From: Paenibacillus sp. HGH0039
Lineage (GTDB): Bacteria > Bacillota > Bacilli > Paenibacillales > NBRC-103111
Length of the DNA: 64,000 nucleotides
Direction: 5' to 3'
Assembly (NCBI RefSeq): GCF_000411255.1
Contig: NZ_KE150413.1
Span: forward strand, 1,774,580 to 1,838,579
Position numbers and translations under genes: made by a program. The notes beneath the pieces are model-generated. The model made no database searches, had not been told where the DNA came from, and saw only the letters and a list, made by a program, of their open reading frames with translations. This document shows, in pieces, positions 53,159-62,399 of the stretch. The stretch's first letter is position 1; every line of letters starts with the position of its first letter.

Positions 53159-53285
53159 ACGGAATGCACCTCTTTCAGTCAGTTTGAACGGCTCCCGGGC
53201 GGCTTTCGCCAAAACAGCCAGCTCTCCGCAGAGAAGCTGGCTGCCGATGCTCGGAACAATTCCAATAGGGTGTTCCCGAAGCGGT

Positions 53286-53651
53286 TTAGTTCATCGGTTT
53301 ATTGGACGGGTCCATGCTGTTCAGCATCTGGTCCGTACGCTCTTCTTTCATTTCTTTCACATTGTCGAGAGCGCGGTTCGTGGAATTCGCTGCGCTGCTG
53401 ACCAGATCTTTCGAACGGTCAACCAGATTGCTGGTCTGTTCGTTCACGCGGCTGGCAACATCCGCAACTTTCGTTTTGGCGTCGGATGCAAGTTCTTGAC
53501 CTTTCGCCATCCATTCGGAATATTTAACCGAGAGGTCTTCCCTCATTTCACGGCCTGTTTTAGGGGCAAGAAGAAGGGCGGTGATCGCGCCTACACCTGC
53601 ACCTACCAGAGTACCAAGCAATACACCATTACCTTTGGATTCGTTAGACAT
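53286..53651 (-). CDS. YtxH domain protein
   Basis: A 121-residue general-stress-type protein. The N-terminal membrane segment GVLLGTLVGAGVGAITALLL is followed directly by the YtxH signature APKTGREMREDL, then a long helical tail that should be cytoplasmic or membrane-lining (VADVASRVNEQTSNLVDRSK). YtxH is SigB-dependent in B. subtilis. I prefer the second ATG (MSNESKG) with AAAGGAG nine bases ahead. Confidence 0.88.
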   Translation of the reverse strand: MSNESKGNGVLLGTLVGAGVGAITALLLAPKTGREMREDLSVKYSEWMAKGQELASDAKTKVADVASRVNEQTSNLVDRSKDLVSSAANSTNRALDNVKEMKEERTDQMLNSMDPSNKPMN

Positions 53652-53729
53652 ATGATCCATCTCCTTTACCTGAAATCATTTTTTTAAAACACAAGATACA
53701 TTTATAGAAATGTGAAGTGTTTCCGCGGG

Positions 53730-53990
53730 TTAAGCATTGGTGCGGTGAAAAGCGCGGCTGGCAAGACCGATCAGGAAAACGAATAACGCCGCTCCGATAA
53801 TAGCCGGAATGACAGAGAAGCCGCCGATTTCGGGACCCCAACTGCCGAGAAGCAAAGAACCGAGCCACGCTCCGACAAAACCGGCCAGCATGGATCCGAG
53901 TATGCCTCCCGGCATATTGCTTCTGACGATCGCGTCGCCGATAATGCCGATGACTACGGCCATTATAATGGTAATAATGAAGCCTATCAT
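53730..53990 (-). CDS. GlsB/YeaQ/YmgE-family stress membrane protein
   Basis: An 86-residue protein of about three membrane helices with glycine-rich turns: MIGFIITIIMAVVIGIIGDA, then MPGGILGSMLAGFVGAWLGS, then PAIIGAALFVFLIGLASRAF. This is the GlsB/transglycosylase-associated family plan, often stress-induced. AAGGGGAG precedes the ATG and a SigB-type promoter lies just upstream, between this gene and the LysR gene. It is first of the three minus-strand stress genes. Confidence 0.88.
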   Translation of the reverse strand: MIGFIITIIMAVVIGIIGDAIVRSNMPGGILGSMLAGFVGAWLGSLLLGSWGPEIGGFSVIPAIIGAALFVFLIGLASRAFHRTNA

Positions 53991-54033
53991 AGTTCCACTC
54001 CCCTTTATCTTGTTGATTCTGCCGTACTTTTTT

Positions 54034-54059
54034 CTACCCGGCAGGGAACGAGATGAAAC
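54034..54059 (-). promoter_or_regulatory. SigB promoter of the GlsB-like gene
   Basis: Minus strand: GTTTCA, 14 bases, GGGTAG, 44 bases before the start codon. Confidence 0.75.
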
Positions 54060-54091
54060 AAATGGAGCTTGAACAAATTCCGCTTGTCCGC

Positions 54092-55006
54092 TTATTCGAA
54101 GCTGCCTTGATCCTTCATGACCGCCTGAATCGTCTCGATAAAGGCGTCCGCCGCCTTCGACAGGTAACGCCCCCGCCTGTGGGCGATAACCAGCGTCCGG
54201 GAGGGATGATTCCGGAGCGGAAGGTGAACGGGAGACAGCTCGCTGCGGGTTCTTTTGGCGATCAGATAAGGTACGAAGGCGATGCCCATTCCGGCGGCGA
54301 CAAGAGACTGGACCGTCTCCATATTGGAACTCTCGAAGACGATATTCGGGGTGAAGCCGGCTTCCTGACACAGGGCGACGTTGATTTTCCGGAACCCCTG
54401 GCCTTTCTTGAGCGAGATGAACGCTTCGTTTTCCAGCTCGGAGATCGTGACAGGTTCCCCGTTTTCCATGTGCCGCTTGGCAAGAGGATGGCTTGGGGGG
54501 AAGGCGATGACGATTTCTTCTTCAAGCAGGGGGGAGTAGACGAGCGAATCTTCCTGCAAGGGGAGAGAAAGAAGGGAAATGTCCGTCTGGCCGCTGGTCG
54601 TCAGTTTCTCCAGATTGGCGGAAGTCTCCTCGACGAGAACGACCTCGATATCCGGGTAGGCGGCCTGGAAGACGGGCAGCACATAGGGCATGATCGTAGA
54701 ACCGGTGATCGGCATGCTTCCGACAACGAGCTTGCCCTTCTTCATCTGGGAGATATCTTCCATCTCCTGCTTCAACTGCTCGAGCGAATCGAGAATGGCC
54801 TGGGCTTTATCTACAAAAATAGAACCGGCGTGGGTCAGCTCTACCGAGTTGGTGCTGCGCTGGAAAAGCAGAACGCCGATTTCGCGTTCAAGCTTGGATA
54901 ACTGCTGGCTGAGCGAAGGCTGGGCGATATGAAGCTTTTCGGCCGCCCGTGAGAAGTTGCGCTCCAGGGCGATTTGTACGGCATATTGCAGTTGGCGAAG
55001 TTCCAT
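54092..55006 (-). CDS. LysR-type transcriptional regulator
   Basis: A 304-residue regulator: N-terminal winged helix-turn-helix (residues 1-60, AVQIALERNFSRAAEKLHIA with QPSLSQQLSKLEREIG) and a C-terminal effector domain with two alpha/beta lobes (LVVGSMPITGSTIMPYVLP; GQTDISLLSLPL; VAAGMGIAFVPYLIA). It is divergent from leuC with a 130-base shared region holding two LysR-like boxes, so it probably controls leuCD and itself. The effector is unknown. ATG (MELRQLQY) after GGAGCC; the upstream frame is spurious. Confidence 0.93.
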   Translation of the reverse strand: MELRQLQYAVQIALERNFSRAAEKLHIAQPSLSQQLSKLEREIGVLLFQRSTNSVELTHAGSIFVDKAQAILDSLEQLKQEMEDISQMKKGKLVVGSMPITGSTIMPYVLPVFQAAYPDIEVVLVEETSANLEKLTTSGQTDISLLSLPLQEDSLVYSPLLEEEIVIAFPPSHPLAKRHMENGEPVTISELENEAFISLKKGQGFRKINVALCQEAGFTPNIVFESSNMETVQSLVAAGMGIAFVPYLIAKRTRSELSPVHLPLRNHPSRTLVIAHRRGRYLSKAADAFIETIQAVMKDQGSFE

Positions 55007-55035
55007 GTGAAGGCTCCTCTGATTATTGGTTTTAC

Positions 55036-55100
55036 CTATGAAGGTTATAGTTATTATATCTTGGAACAATGAAGAAAGAAATGATAGCATAGGATTATCA
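55036..55100. promoter_or_regulatory. LysR-box candidates between the regulator and leuC
   Basis: Two T-N11-A-type dyads: CTAT-N7-ATAG (55036-55050) and TGATA-N9-TATCA (55082-55100). Both have perfect arms, in the intergenic space shared by the two divergent genes. Confidence 0.5.
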
Positions 55101-55136
55101 AATTCATTAACGGAATCTTTATCTGGGGTGAGCGAC

Positions 55137-56558
55137 ATGAGCAAAAAAACATTATTCGAAAAAATTTGGAATAACCACGTGATTTACCAGGAAGAAGGAA
55201 AACCGAGCATTCTGTACATCGATCTTCATCTCGTACATGAGGTAACTTCTCCGCAGGCTTTCGAAGGACTCCGTCTCAGCGGGCGCCCGGTGCGCCGTCC
55301 GGAGCTGACTTTTGCCACGATGGACCACAACGTGCCTACAAAAGACCGTTTCAACATCAAGGACCCGATTTCCAAACAGCAGATCGACACGCTTTCGCAG
55401 AACTGCCGCGATTTCGGCGTTACCCTGTTTGACCTGAACCATGTGGATCAAGGCGTTGTCCACGTTATGGGTCCTGAACTCGGCTTGACTCATCCGGGCA
55501 AGACGATCGTTTGCGGCGACAGCCATACGTCCACGCACGGTGCTTTCGGCGCCCTGGCGTTCGGGATCGGCACAAGCGAAGTCGAGCACGTGCTTGCTAC
55601 CCAGACGCTGCAGCAGGCGAAGCCGAAGACGCTGGAAGTCCGCGTGAACGGCGCCCTGCCCGTAGGCGTGACCGCAAAGGATCTTATTCTGGGCATCATT
55701 GCCCAGTACGGAACGGACTTTGCGACAGGATACGTCATCGAATACACGGGCGAGGCGATCCGCGGATTGTCCATGGAAGAGCGCATGACCGTCTGCAACA
55801 TGTCGATTGAGGCCGGTGCGAGAGCGGGATTGATCGCTCCGGACGAGACGACGTTCGAATACCTGCGCGGCCGTCAGTATGTACCGCAGGATGCGGCATT
55901 CGACCAGGCGATCGAAGCCTGGAAGCTGCTGACCACGGACGAAGGCGCGACCTACGACCTCGTCGTTGATTTCGACGCCGCTTCTCTCGTGCCGCAGGTT
56001 ACCTGGGGCACAAGCCCGGGCATGGGCACGGGCGTCACGAACAGCGTGCCTAACCCGCAGGAAATGGCGACGGAGAACGAGCGTAAAGCGGCCGAGAAGG
56101 CGCTTGAATATATGGGTCTTGAGCCCGGCACACCGATGACGGAGCTTACCGTCGACCGCGTATTCATCGGCTCCTGCACGAACGGCCGCATCGAGGATCT
56201 GCGTCGTGCAGCGGCCGTGGCCAGCGGCTACAAAGTCAATGCGAACGTCAACGCCATCGTCGTTCCCGGTTCGGGCCGCGTTAAGCTGCAGGCCGAGAAA
56301 GAAGGCCTCGATAAAATCTTTATCGATGCGGGTTTCGAATGGCGCGATGCGGGCTGCAGCATGTGCCTCGCCATGAATCCGGACGTTCTCAGCCCGGGAG
56401 AGCGCTGCGCATCCACATCGAACCGCAACTTCGAAGGCCGTCAGGGCCGCGGAGGCAGAACGCACCTTGTTTCTCCGGAGATGGCCGCCGCAGCGGCGAT
56501 CGAAGGCCGCTTCACGGACGTGCGCGGCTGGACGTACAAAGTGCCGCAGGAAGCGTAA
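55137..56558 (+). CDS. leuC: 3-isopropylmalate dehydratase, large subunit
   Basis: Aconitase-family 4Fe-4S enzyme subunit for leucine synthesis. The 473-residue protein has TMDHNVPT, the [20 protein letters not shown] stretch and the iron-sulphur cysteines in [12 protein letters not shown] and [14 protein letters not shown] (MSKKTLFEK) after GGGGTGAG; a longer frame upstream runs through the regulatory region and is rejected. leuD follows after 35 bases. Confidence 0.97.
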   Translation: MSKKTLFEKIWNNHVIYQEEGKPSILYIDLHLVHEVTSPQAFEGLRLSGRPVRRPELTFATMDHNVPTKDRFNIKDPISKQQIDTLSQNCRDFGVTLFDLNHVDQGVVHVMGPELGLTHPGKTIVCGDSHTSTHGAFGALAFGIGTSEVEHVLATQTLQQAKPKTLEVRVNGALPVGVTAKDLILGIIAQYGTDFATGYVIEYTGEAIRGLSMEERMTVCNMSIEAGARAGLIAPDETTFEYLRGRQYVPQDAAFDQAIEAWKLLTTDEGATYDLVVDFDAASLVPQVTWGTSPGMGTGVTNSVPNPQEMATENERKAAEKALEYMGLEPGTPMTELTVDRVFIGSCTNGRIEDLRRAAAVASGYKVNANVNAIVVPGSGRVKLQAEKEGLDKIFIDAGFEWRDAGCSMCLAMNPDVLSPGERCASTSNRNFEGRQGRGGRTHLVSPEMAAAAAIEGRFTDVRGWTYKVPQEA

Positions 56559-56593
56559 CCAGAACGAGATAACAGGAAGCGAGGAATTCAATC

Positions 56594-57202
56594 ATGGAAG
56601 CATTCAAACAACACACCGGACTCGTCGGACCGGTTGACCGTGTCAACGTAGATACAGACGCCATCATCCCTAAACAATTCTTGAAACGTATCGAGCGCAC
56701 CGGCTTCGGACAATTTCTGTTCTTCGAGTGGAGATTCACCGAGGACGGCCAGGTGATCCCGACCTTTGATCTGAATAAGCCGCGTTACCAGGGAGCATCC
56801 GTGCTCATTTCGCGCGCTAACTTCGGCTGCGGATCTTCCCGTGAACATGCGCCATGGGCGATTCTCGATTACGGCTTCAAAGTCGTCATCGCGCCTTCTT
56901 ACGCGGATATTTTCTACAACAACTGCTTCAAAAACGGCATTCTGCCGATTAAGCTGAGCGAAGAACAGGTGGAAGAATTGTTCCAGCGCACGGCGAAACA
57001 CGAGGGTTACAAGCTCAATGTCGATTTGGAGAACAAGACGCTGACCGACGACCACGGTCTGAAAATTGATTTCGATCTTGACGAGCACCGCCGTCAATTC
57101 CTTCTTCAAGGGCTTGACGATATCGGGCTGACGCTGCAGCACGCGGATAAAATTTCCGCTTACGAAGCGCAGCATCAAGAACGCCTTGCACTGAATCTGT
57201 AA
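56594..57202 (+). CDS. leuD: 3-isopropylmalate dehydratase, small subunit
   Basis: The swivel domain that completes the LeuCD active site. The 202-residue protein has [15 protein letters not shown] (about residues 21-35), and the signature [29 protein letters not shown] precedes the ATG. leuA and leuB are not in the window. Confidence 0.97.
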   Translation: MEAFKQHTGLVGPVDRVNVDTDAIIPKQFLKRIERTGFGQFLFFEWRFTEDGQVIPTFDLNKPRYQGASVLISRANFGCGSSREHAPWAILDYGFKVVIAPSYADIFYNNCFKNGILPIKLSEEQVEELFQRTAKHEGYKLNVDLENKTLTDDHGLKIDFDLDEHRRQFLLQGLDDIGLTLQHADKISAYEAQHQERLALNL

Positions 57203-57229
57203 AAGGCGTGTCCGCCTCTTTTCCAATAG

Positions 57230-57257
57230 CCGTTCCCTTCCACAGGGAACGGTTTTT
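57230..57257 (+). terminator. Terminator of leuCD
   Basis: Perfect arms CCGTTCCC and GGGAACGG with five T. Confidence 0.9.
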
Positions 57258-57408
57258 CGCCGTTTTTCCCTTTTCCAATATATCTCTTTAAATCTATCAA
57301 ACTACCTCAAAAAAGCCGATATACAAGGTTATTAGGCGAAATAGTGCAACTTTTGGCATTAAACCTGCGTCTAACTCTATGTTCGGCGCCGTCGAATCTA
57401 TGCTCTCG

Positions 57409-57438
57409 TTGTCCGACCGTAGCATAATTTGGTAGAAT
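57409..57438 (+). promoter_or_regulatory. Promoter of the amidase gene
   Basis: TTGTCC, 18 bases, TAGAAT; moderate SigA match, 63 bases before the start codon. Confidence 0.5.
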
Positions 57439-57500
57439 AGAGATGAGGCGGACAACTCGGCGAGAAGAGACGAACGCTGAAAAATAAGTGTAAGAGGTGT

Positions 57501-58913
57501 ATGATGAAACTTTGGTCCACTGTCGCCACGCTGCTCATGATCGCTCTGCTCCTGCCCTCATTGGCTTTCGGTGCAACGTCCCCCCCAACCGCTAAAATCG
57601 TGCTGGACGGCAAGACGTTGACAACCGAAGTGGACCCGCTCAACGTGGATGGTAATGTGTTGGTTCCGATTCGGCAAATTTTCGAGAAACTCGGCGCCAA
57701 GGTGACCTGGGATCAGTCGAAGCAGACCGCGACTATTGTTCGTGACAGCATGAAGATCCAGCTTACAGTCGGTGACCGCATTCCGGTCGTCAACGGAAGC
57801 AGGGCTGAACAACTTGAGGTCGCCCCGATGAACGTGAAGGGCAATGTGCTCGTTCCCGTTAGGTTCGTCGGACAGAAAATCGGCTACGATTTCAAATGGG
57901 TTCAAGAAACCAGCACAGTACAAATTTTCCCGAAGAGCGGACAAGGCTCCGGTGCGGGAACACCGCCCACAACGCCGACTCCGACGCCGACGCCACCGCC
58001 GAATCCCGGCCAGGTATCGGATAAGGTGCTTGTGAAAACGATCCAACTGACCAAGGATCAGCTTTTGGTCGGAACGGACAAGAAATCTCCCCAGGCGAAC
58101 GTATTCAAGCTTACCTCGCCGGACCGGATCGTCATCGATCTGCCGGGTACGGAGCTTGACGCTTCGCTCGCCGCCAAACTCGTCAGCAATGTCGGAGAAG
58201 TCCCTTCCCTGCATCCGATGGTGGAGAAGGTAAGATTTTCGAATTTCAACAACGATCCGGCTACCGTAAGAATTACGCTTGACATGAAAGCGAAAGCGGA
58301 TCTTGCGATCAGTGCCGCAGCGGGACAGGCCAACCTGCTCGTTGGAGTTTTGAAAGCTCCGGAACCGGGTAAAACCAAATACAAAGTCGTTATCGACGCC
58401 GGTCACGGCGGAACCGATTCAGGCGCGGTTTCCCTGACCAATAAGAAAGAAAAGGATTTTGTACTGGCCGTAGCGAATAAAGTAGCGAAGCTGCTGGAGC
58501 AAGAACCGAACATCCAGACCTATATGACACGTTCCACGGACACTTTTGTCACACTGAAAGGCCGTTCCGAATTTGCCAATAACCTGGATGCCGACCTGTT
58601 CCTTTCGATCCACGCGAACAAGGCGACTCCGACAGCCGGCGGTACCGAAACCTTCTATTACGAGCGTGCGGACAGCAAAGCCTTCGCGAACGTCGTTCAG
58701 AAGCACTTGCTGGAAGCGACCGGGTTTAAGAACCGGGGAGTAAAAGAAGGCGATCTCCACGTCGTAAGAGAAACGAAGATGCCGGCAGCGCTTGCCGAAG
58801 TCGGATTTTTGTCCAACGCGCAGGAGGAAGCCCTTATGTACACGTCCGCTTTCCAGGACAAAGTCGCGGCCTCTTTCGTAGCTGCCATCAAAGAGTATTT
58901 GAAGATTTCGTAA
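57501..58913 (+). CDS. N-acetylmuramoyl-L-alanine amidase with copper-amine-oxidase-like and AMIN domains
   Basis: Cell-wall hydrolase of 470 residues. A signal peptide (about 1-23) is followed by a copper-amine-oxidase N-terminal-like domain with two related repeats (PLNVDGNVLVPIRQIFEKLG, PMNVKGNVLVPVRFVGQKIG; about 33-135), a Thr/Pro linker (about 153-172), an AMIN domain (about 180-285), and a zinc Amidase_3 domain (about 297-468) with VVIDAGHGGTDSGA, SIHANKA and LAEVGFLSNAQEE carrying the metal and catalytic residues. Probably acts in cell separation or sporulation. Two envelope genes follow on the same strand. Confidence 0.94.
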   Translation: MMKLWSTVATLLMIALLLPSLAFGATSPPTAKIVLDGKTLTTEVDPLNVDGNVLVPIRQIFEKLGAKVTWDQSKQTATIVRDSMKIQLTVGDRIPVVNGSRAEQLEVAPMNVKGNVLVPVRFVGQKIGYDFKWVQETSTVQIFPKSGQGSGAGTPPTTPTPTPTPPPNPGQVSDKVLVKTIQLTKDQLLVGTDKKSPQANVFKLTSPDRIVIDLPGTELDASLAAKLVSNVGEVPSLHPMVEKVRFSNFNNDPATVRITLDMKAKADLAISAAAGQANLLVGVLKAPEPGKTKYKVVIDAGHGGTDSGAVSLTNKKEKDFVLAVANKVAKLLEQEPNIQTYMTRSTDTFVTLKGRSEFANNLDADLFLSIHANKATPTAGGTETFYYERADSKAFANVVQKHLLEATGFKNRGVKEGDLHVVRETKMPAALAEVGFLSNAQEEALMYTSAFQDKVAASFVAAIKEYLKIS

Positions 58914-58934
58914 TAAGCAAGGAGTGGGTGTAGC

Positions 58935-59519
58935 ATGAAGAAAAAACTATGGGTACAGGGAATCGTGGTAGGCTCTCTGGTGTTGGCGGTCGCTTCAGGC
59001 TGCGGCCAGAAGCAGCAGCCTCTGGCAAGCAATAACGGAGGTTCCACACCGGCGCCGGTGCAAACCGTCAGCCCTTCACCTGAGCCGACTACTTCCGTAA
59101 AGCCGTCACCATCTCCTTCACCGGAGGCTAAACAAACTGAGATTAAAGCTTATTACAGCGATCCCGATCTTACGAAGCTGGTAGAGAAGAACGTCAAAAT
59201 TTCTTATAAAACCGAAGGGGACAAGTATAAATCGGCCCTGGAAGCTTTGAAGAAAAGCGACGATGCCCAAGCCGTACCGCTTTTTAAAGACGTGACGTTC
59301 CAGTCGGTTAAGTTCGAGAAGGACGAGCTCAAGCTCGACCTGAAATTGGGCGAAGGCGCACAGCTCGGCTCCGGCGGGGAACAGTTTTTCCTGGATGCCC
59401 TGAAGAAAACGGTGTTCCAGTTCCCGGAAGTGAAAGCCATCTACATTACGAAAGACGGCGGACAGGTGGAATCCCTGATGGGCCATATGGATCTGCCTTA
59501 CCCGATTAAACGCAAATAA
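58935..59519 (+). CDS. GerMN-domain lipoprotein
   Basis: A 194-residue lipoprotein: signal and lipobox LAVASGCGQ (Cys at about residue 23), a Pro/Ser/Thr linker (SPSPEPTTSVKPSPSPSPEA), then a GerMN-type domain (YYSDPDLTKLVEKNVKISYK; VTFQSVKFEKDELKLDLKLG; TVFQFPEVKAIYITKDGG). GerM in Bacillus takes part in spore-envelope assembly and germination. GGAGTGGG precedes the ATG; it follows the amidase by 21 bases, so the two are probably transcribed together. Confidence 0.9.
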   Translation: MKKKLWVQGIVVGSLVLAVASGCGQKQQPLASNNGGSTPAPVQTVSPSPEPTTSVKPSPSPSPEAKQTEIKAYYSDPDLTKLVEKNVKISYKTEGDKYKSALEALKKSDDAQAVPLFKDVTFQSVKFEKDELKLDLKLGEGAQLGSGGEQFFLDALKKTVFQFPEVKAIYITKDGGQVESLMGHMDLPYPIKRK

Positions 59520-59557
59520 AGAGAGAACGTGCAATCGAGAGGAGAACACGGGCAAGT

Positions 59558-62245
59558 ATGAAAACGAATAAAACCGCAATGTTGCTGGCAGGCGCTTTGA
59601 TCGCCTCCAGCATTTCTTTAAGTCCGGCTTATGCGGACAACAAGACGACCGACACTTCGACATCGACACAAGCTACCCTTGCAGCGGAGCTTAAAAAGAA
59701 TTTTCCGGACGTGGTGAACACTCACTGGGCTCTGAGACATATTACTAAACTCGCGCTTGAAGGCATTGTTGAGGGCGATGAGAAAGGCAATTACCGTCCG
59801 GAAGCTTCCGTCTCCCAGCAGGATGTCATTATTATGGCCGTCCGCACACTGGGACTTGAATCCAGCATCAGTGAGAATACGTCTTACAATCTCCCGCTGA
59901 AAGTGGACACTTACGCCCAGAAATATGTAGCGGCCGCGATTGAGAAGAAGCTGATTTCCGTGGATGAAGAAAAGGACGGCTCGAAAAACTGGGGCAGCAA
60001 GCCCGCTTCCCGCGAATGGGTGGCGAAGCTGACGATCCGGGCGATCGGACAGCAGGAAACGGCTAACGGTCTCACGGACGACACACCGGCGTTTACCGAT
60101 CTGAAGAACATTTCCGGTTGGGCTAAGCCTTACATTAGCGCGGCAACCGTTCTGGGAATCGTAGACGGCTTCGAGGACGGAACCTTCCGTCCGAAAGGGG
60201 AAGTCACCCGCGCCCAGATGGCTACGTTCCTCAGCCGGGCCGAGCGTCACAGCAAGAACTTGTCGACCCACGTCGTTCGCGGTTACGTGAATCATGTCAG
60301 CGCGGATAAAATCAGCATCTTCGACGAGAAGGGGAAAACCACTTCTTACAAATTGACGCCGGAGTCCGTTTTCTACGGAAACAAGAACGACAATCCGATC
60401 AATTCTTCGGAGCTTAAGTACACGTACCAGGTTTCCCTCGTCCAACAGGGAGGAACGGCTTATTACGCCGAGGTCCTCAAAGACGAAGACCGCTCCGAGA
60501 AGATTACGGGTACGCTGCTTAACGTGAAGGACCGCAAACTTACGCTGGACAATTTCGAAGCGTACGAAATCGGCAGCGGAGCTTTGGTGCTTGATGCCAA
60601 AGGCCAGGAAATCAGCCTGTCTTCGCTCGTCGTGGGCAGCAAGCTGGAACTCCGCCGCAACTCCATCACGGGAAGCAAGGAATACGGCCAAGTCGTCGTC
60701 CGTGAAGTGCCCGTGAACAAAACGTCCGAAGGTACGGTTCAGAGCGTGAACGGGGACACCGTAGCGGTTGTGGACTTGACGAGCGGACAATCGGAGTCTT
60801 ACACGCTGGCCAAAAATCCGACGATCGTAGATGCGGATAACCGCCTCGTGGACAAAACCGCGATCAAAGCGGGAGACGCCATCTCCTACACGATTGAGAA
60901 CAGCCAAATCACGCAGGTCAAAATCAAAACAAGAACCGGCGTCAGCAAAACGGTTAAAGGTACCTTCTCCAGCCTGAGCGGGGATAAAACGGGTATCTTC
61001 TACAAGGAAACGGACGGCAGCTTCGGCGCCGGCAAACTATCCGCCAACGTACAAGTGGTGATCGACGGCGTAGGCTCGCCAAGCCTGTATGACCTGGATG
61101 AGAATGACGAGCTGTCGATGGACATCGCGAACGACCAGATCGTGAAAATCACCGTGACGAACCGCTCGATTTCCAATCTTTTGTTCGCTACGTTTATCCG
61201 TTTCGATTCGAAATACAATCAGTTGAACGTTCAGCATGCGGACGGGACGCCGGGTGCGTACACGATCTCGGATAATACGGTCGTTACGTACGGCGGAACG
61301 TCGATGTCGTTTAAGAACTATCCGGGTTTCGCTTCTCTCTTCACGGAGGGCAAGAAAGTCGACCTGAAAGTATCGAAGAACAAGGTGACCGCGATTCAGC
61401 TTTCCCTTGACGTCAGCGGCACGATCACGCAAATCAACACGGTAGCTAACGAAATGTCGATTCGTGCGAACAACGGACAGTCGTTTACATTCAAAATGTA
61501 CTCGCCGGCCGTAGAAATTCCGAACAAAAGCGGCGCAACCCTCGCGGATCTTAAAATCGGGGATCTGGTAACGGCATCCCTCGATTATAATCAGGTTGGC
61601 GTAACGAAAGTAGTCGTCGACCGTTCCACGCTCGTGAAGGTTCAGTATGTAAACAGCTCCCAGCAGGTTACGGCCGTGGACGAGCTTAACAACGGAATAA
61701 CGTTTACGCTGAAAGACACCAAGATTGTCAAAAGCGACGGTACGTCGGCGACAGCCACGGACATTTTGCCGGATGACTATCTGTACGTGACGTATAAAGG
61801 CGGAAGCGTTGTGAGAGCGGAGATTGTAGCCCCGTCCCGCGGAAAAGTGACGAATGTGGATTCCGTTAACGGCACGCTGACCATACAGGAGCCTACGGGC
61901 AAAATCCAGCTGTACACCATCGGCACGGATGCATTGATTAAGAACGGGACAACCCTGATCGGCCTGAATGCGATAAAAGCCGGAGATCGCGTCCAAGTGA
62001 TTAAGCAGTCGAACGGAAAAATCAACGTACAGTTAGCCGCTGCGATGACCAAGACGTTCAACAGCTACGAGTACGCGGTGAACCAAATCCAGTTCGATGC
62101 GAACGGCTCTACCGAGCGCTACAATATCCACCGCAGCGCCTACTATCACAAAGGCTCCGAAACCCTCACCGCTTCCTCTTTCAACAAAGGGGAGACGGTA
62201 ACGGTTTACATCGTAGATAACAAAATCATCGAAATGGAAAAGTAA
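59558..62245 (+). CDS. S-layer-homology surface protein with repeated beta modules
   Basis: An 895-residue exported protein. Signal peptide about 1-27; three SLH domains between about 45 and 230 (WALRHITKLALEGIVEGDEK; KKLISVDEEKDGSKNWGSKP; WAKPYISAATVLGIVDGFED with TRAQMATFLSRAE) that bind secondary cell-wall polymer; then a series of small beta modules that each begin like GTVQSVNGD, GTITQINTVA or GKVTNVDSVNG, about 60-100 residues apart. No catalytic motif. It lies 38 bases after the GerMN gene with a good terminator behind. Confidence 0.9.
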   Translation: MKTNKTAMLLAGALIASSISLSPAYADNKTTDTSTSTQATLAAELKKNFPDVVNTHWALRHITKLALEGIVEGDEKGNYRPEASVSQQDVIIMAVRTLGLESSISENTSYNLPLKVDTYAQKYVAAAIEKKLISVDEEKDGSKNWGSKPASREWVAKLTIRAIGQQETANGLTDDTPAFTDLKNISGWAKPYISAATVLGIVDGFEDGTFRPKGEVTRAQMATFLSRAERHSKNLSTHVVRGYVNHVSADKISIFDEKGKTTSYKLTPESVFYGNKNDNPINSSELKYTYQVSLVQQGGTAYYAEVLKDEDRSEKITGTLLNVKDRKLTLDNFEAYEIGSGALVLDAKGQEISLSSLVVGSKLELRRNSITGSKEYGQVVVREVPVNKTSEGTVQSVNGDTVAVVDLTSGQSESYTLAKNPTIVDADNRLVDKTAIKAGDAISYTIENSQITQVKIKTRTGVSKTVKGTFSSLSGDKTGIFYKETDGSFGAGKLSANVQVVIDGVGSPSLYDLDENDELSMDIANDQIVKITVTNRSISNLLFATFIRFDSKYNQLNVQHADGTPGAYTISDNTVVTYGGTSMSFKNYPGFASLFTEGKKVDLKVSKNKVTAIQLSLDVSGTITQINTVANEMSIRANNGQSFTFKMYSPAVEIPNKSGATLADLKIGDLVTASLDYNQVGVTKVVVDRSTLVKVQYVNSSQQVTAVDELNNGITFTLKDTKIVKSDGTSATATDILPDDYLYVTYKGGSVVRAEIVAPSRGKVTNVDSVNGTLTIQEPTGKIQLYTIGTDALIKNGTTLIGLNAIKAGDRVQVIKQSNGKINVQLAAAMTKTFNSYEYAVNQIQFDANGSTERYNIHRSAYYHKGSETLTASSFNKGETVTVYIVDNKIIEMEK

Positions 62246-62255
62246 GGATTGCCTG

Positions 62256-62283
62256 ACCGTCCTCTCCGTGAGGGCGGTTTTTT
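62256..62283 (+). terminator. Terminator after the S-layer-homology gene
   Basis: Arms ACCGTCCTC and GAGGGCGGT, followed by six T. Confidence 0.85.
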
Positions 62284-62399
62284 CTTTGTCCAAAACTTTT
62301 TGAAAAATGTTCGCATTTGTTTGCATCCTTCCATTGCAACCTGACAAACATTCCGCTACACTTGTAAAAGGAAAACGGGGAATTGAAGAAGAGGTACTC

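Noticed and set aside
53652-53700. SigB promoter directly before the YtxH gene
   Set aside because: A GTTTTA with a GGTAAA about 14 bases later exists, but its -10 overlaps the ribosome site, so no leader would remain.
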